From Fistularia commersonii (lineage: Eukaryota; Chordata; Actinopteri; Syngnathiformes; Fistulariidae), in NCBI GenBank assembly GCA_037954325.1, contig JBBMNZ010000035.1, positions 4,197,001 to 4,261,000 of the forward strand: a stretch of 64,000 nt of DNA, written 5' to 3'. The notes beneath the pieces are model-generated. The model searched no databases and had not been told where the DNA came from. It saw only the letters and a program-made list of their open reading frames with translations. Shown here piece after piece: positions 34,492-64,000 of the stretch. How positions within the stretch are numbered: the stretch's first letter is position 1; each line of letters starts with the position of its first letter. The translations under genes were made by a program, and so were the position numbers.

Positions 34492-34593
34492 CGCCCGGAT
34501 GCACCGGCGGAGATGACGGCGGAGCCCGGCCGCCTGTGAGCGCTCCACTGCCCGCTTCCAGTGAGCCGGCCCGCCCGCCGATTGGTTATCGAT

Positions 34594-61560
<26,967 letters not shown>

Positions 61561-61941
61561 CCCCCCGCCGAGCGCCGGTGGAGCCCCGGACCCTCCACCC
61601 CGTCTCGTGGACACGCTGAGAAGATGGAGATGAGGGAAAGTGGGGGTGCGCGGGGAGGGGGTGGGGGGTTCGCTCCGAGCGGTAGCCGCCACCCTCCCGT
61701 CGGTGTGATCCTTTCACGGCGGCGGCGGCGGCGGAGGGGGAGGGGGGAGGTCGGGGTGCGGTGACACCCACGGAGCGCCTCCACCCGAGCCCTGTCGGAA
61801 ACCCCTGCAGTACCACACCCCGCCACAGGGGGCGCCATCGGGGCGCACCTGTGACTGAGTTTCTATTCGGGACAATCTGACACTTTCTCATGGAGGTGAC
61901 CCTGGACCAGAAGACACCAGAGTGCATGCAACCAGCATCCC

Positions 61942-61993
<52 letters not shown>

Positions 61994-62113
61994 TGCACGT
62001 CCATCACTGTAATCTCTCCTCAGGCCAAAGACATTGGTCCCCATTTCGTACACTGGACAGACTGCTTTACATACACACACACACACACACACACATTCAA
62101 ACACACACACGCA

Positions 62114-62157
<44 letters not shown>

Positions 62158-62274
62158 CCCCCACCCCCACCCCCGCAGCATCTTTCAGGGAAACTCAGTC
62201 GACTGTTGACCCCCATCAGGACGGACTCACACACGCAGAGAGCAGCGTTTTTACTTTTTATTTTTATTTGTTTT

Positions 62275-62306
<32 letters not shown>

Positions 62307-62848
62307 GAGTTTTCCGTCAAAAAAAAGACTGCACCAAAAACTGCTATCGAGAGAAAAAAAAACAACGAACCAAGAATGTTTTTTTTTCCCGTATTTATTT
62401 ATTTTATAGTAATGTATGTGTATATATATATACATATATATACATATACATATATGTATATGTATATATATATATGCGGCGTGTGGAAGACGCGGCGTGT
62501 GTGCGTGTGCGTGTGTGTGCGCGGGACTGGAAACTGTCACGGGAGTGCGCGTGTCACATCAGGAAGCACACGCGGAAACGAACATCCGGTCTGTGAGCGG
62601 GACGGTCTTCTGCAGATCCAGTGTGTATATTACAGATCTCCTTATTTTTACTATTATTCTAAAATCAGGCGGATGGAACTCTTTTATCTTTTTCACCTTT
62701 TAAAAGAAAAAAAAGCAAACGAAAAAAAAAAACAAATTATAAAAAAAAAAAAAAAAAAAAAATCACACTATTGCCTTTAAGAGAAATCATATCATTAATT
62801 ATTTTAACAAAGTGCAATGAGCTGAGATTTATTTAAGAGATGATTATG

Positions 62849-62854
62849 AATAAA
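62849..62854 (+). terminator. Candidate polyadenylation signal of cnnm2
   Basis: AATAAA lies about 1.29 kb after the stop codon, the first canonical hexamer in an otherwise repeat-rich 3'UTR. Confidence 0.4.
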
Positions 62855-63367
62855 AGAGAGAAAATCACTGTATTTTAAATCGACAGATATATTTGTATGT
62901 ATGTTCCGTGTGTGTATATTTGTTTGTGCGACAGATGCTAAAAAAAAAAAAAAAAAACCCGCAGCCATCGTCATCGTCATCTTCATCGTCATCTAGCGGC
63001 GTTTATTTTTTTTCCCTTCTCTGTCCCTTTCATTTTTAATTTTTATTTTATTTTTTTTTGCATCCGTTGACCTCAAAAACACGACGCCTGCTGTACGTTA
63101 CGACGCGGAGGTGTGTCAACCGCGCTGTAGTGACGTGGGAGTGGGAGTGGGAGTGGGTTCGGGGTGGGTGGGTGGGTGGGGGGGTCAGAGCACCTATGCA
63201 TGTGGAATGTTCGATGTCTTTCTATTTTGTTGCCAATTTTACGCGTAATCAAACTTGACAATTGCACAGTATTAATGACCTCATCTAACATGTTGAGCGC
63301 CATCAAGGTCACGAAAAGCAAGCTCGACATTAAACGTGTCCACGAATGAAATGCACTTCTGACTTTT

Positions 63368-63372
<5 letters not shown>

Positions 63373-63456
<84 letters not shown>

Positions 63457-63464
63457 GTGTGTGC
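63373..63464 (+). repeat. (TG)n microsatellite
   Basis: About 45 TG units with one CG interruption near the 3' end. A short (ATT)n tract follows at about 63517-63535. Confidence 0.93.
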
Positions 63465-64000
63465 CGTCCGGGTCAGAATCTGAAACGTCGCTGCTGTTGG
63501 TGATGAAAGGTCGACTATTATTATTATTATTATTACTATAGTACTGTTATGATTATAATATAATAATGATAATGTTATTATGAGCATGTGTTTTCTGGTC
63601 TATCATTTTTTATTTCTCTTTTATTTACTTATTAGATTTTAAAAAACGAATCTCAATATTTCTTTGTATTATTTTATTTTTATTTTATCTCTATTTCTAT
63701 TATATTTTTATTGTCTTCATTGTCATCTTTTTCGTGATTATTAATAATGTTATGATAATAGCAGTAATTACAACACTGATAAATAAAAGGTAAATATTTG
63801 AAAATAGATAAATAATAAATAAATTCAACAATTCATAAACCTGCAAATACATTTTCAGGTCTATAAATGGTTTACTAATGCGTGTTTTGAAAAAATTGTA
63901 ACCTGTAATTTTAAGTTACCTAGATGATTATTAGATCATATTTCAATATTCAATTCAATCTTTATATTTCAACTTGGTGTTACTGCACTCATTGTTTTTA

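Larger units (their letters stand above)
34101..34593 (+). promoter_or_regulatory. cnnm2 promoter and 5'UTR
   Basis: This GC-rich region has ATTGG boxes at about 34183-34187 and 34580-34584, a (CA)n tract at 34253-34298 and a C-rich segment at 34381-34491. A short upstream frame (34513-34539, eight codons plus TGA) is in frame with, but separate from, the main start. Confidence 0.55.
61561..64000 (+). other. cnnm2 3'UTR and right flank
   Basis: No coding exon follows the stop. The region has (CA)n at 61945-61991 and 62073-62153, poly-T at about 62279-62306, TA-rich 62418-62475, poly-A at about 62740-62762 and 62940-62957, (TG)n at 63373-63464 and ATT-rich DNA to the edge. AATAAA at 62849-62854 is the first convincing polyadenylation signal; others occur near 63780-63840. 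Confidence 0.55.

Noticed and set aside
61922..62209. His-Thr and Val-Cys repeat proteins at many positions
   Set aside because: These are translations of CA/TG microsatellites, not genes.

Overview
The window is vertebrate nuclear DNA, almost certainly from a ray-finned (teleost) fish. It holds five intron-containing genes with GT-AG introns (one GC-AG). All five are orthologues of genes on human chromosome 10q24: dpcd (minus strand), then poll, wbp1l, as3mt and cnnm2 (all plus strand). The fish assignment rests on very dense CA/TG microsatellites, three copies of a SINE-like repeat with a GGAT-type tail, and DNA-transposon relics of types I associate with teleosts. Species cannot be fixed from the sequence.

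Layout. 1-2600 is the left flank; a few codons at 3-62 may be the end of an upstream gene. 2899-7792 (minus) is dpcd, a 203-residue cilium-related protein in six exons. 7793-8103 is a short divergent promoter shared with poll and contains a perfect RFX-type X-box. 9254-14072 is poll, DNA polymerase lambda, 561 residues. 14073-15830 is the poll 3' flank, ending in a duplicated 145-bp element. 15836-16475 is a CpG-rich CCAAT/CRE promoter for wbp1l (16476-24815, 389 residues), which has a long 3'UTR reaching about 27291. 27902-32525 is as3mt, arsenite methyltransferase, 371 residues in eleven exons. 34594-61560 is cnnm2, a CBS-domain magnesium-homeostasis membrane protein of 852 residues in eight exons, with a 17-kb first intron. 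Its 3'UTR runs towards the right edge. All exon joins were checked for reading phase and all are consistent.

The genes do not form one pathway; the block is conserved synteny. wbp1l-as3mt-cnnm2 matches the mammalian order, but the cyp17a1 and borcs7 genes that lie between WBP1L and AS3MT in mammals are absent. Together with the direct poll-wbp1l adjacency, this suggests a rearranged or post-duplication teleost copy of the locus.

The most interesting signal is in cnnm2 intron 1. An AC-repeat starts 7 nt after the donor and an uninterrupted (TG)30 tract ends 10 nt before exon 2, replacing the usual polypyrimidine tract. The two repeats are complementary in the pre-mRNA and could bridge the ends of a 17-kb intron. 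The exon they control is a symmetric 144-nt cassette within the CBS module. Other points worth a second look are several DR1-type nuclear-receptor sites, the X-box in the dpcd/poll promoter, a 37-nt as3mt exon whose donor runs straight into a CA repeat, a GC-AG intron in cnnm2, and an 11-bp minisatellite. I see no bacterial-type system, CRISPR array or intact transposase.
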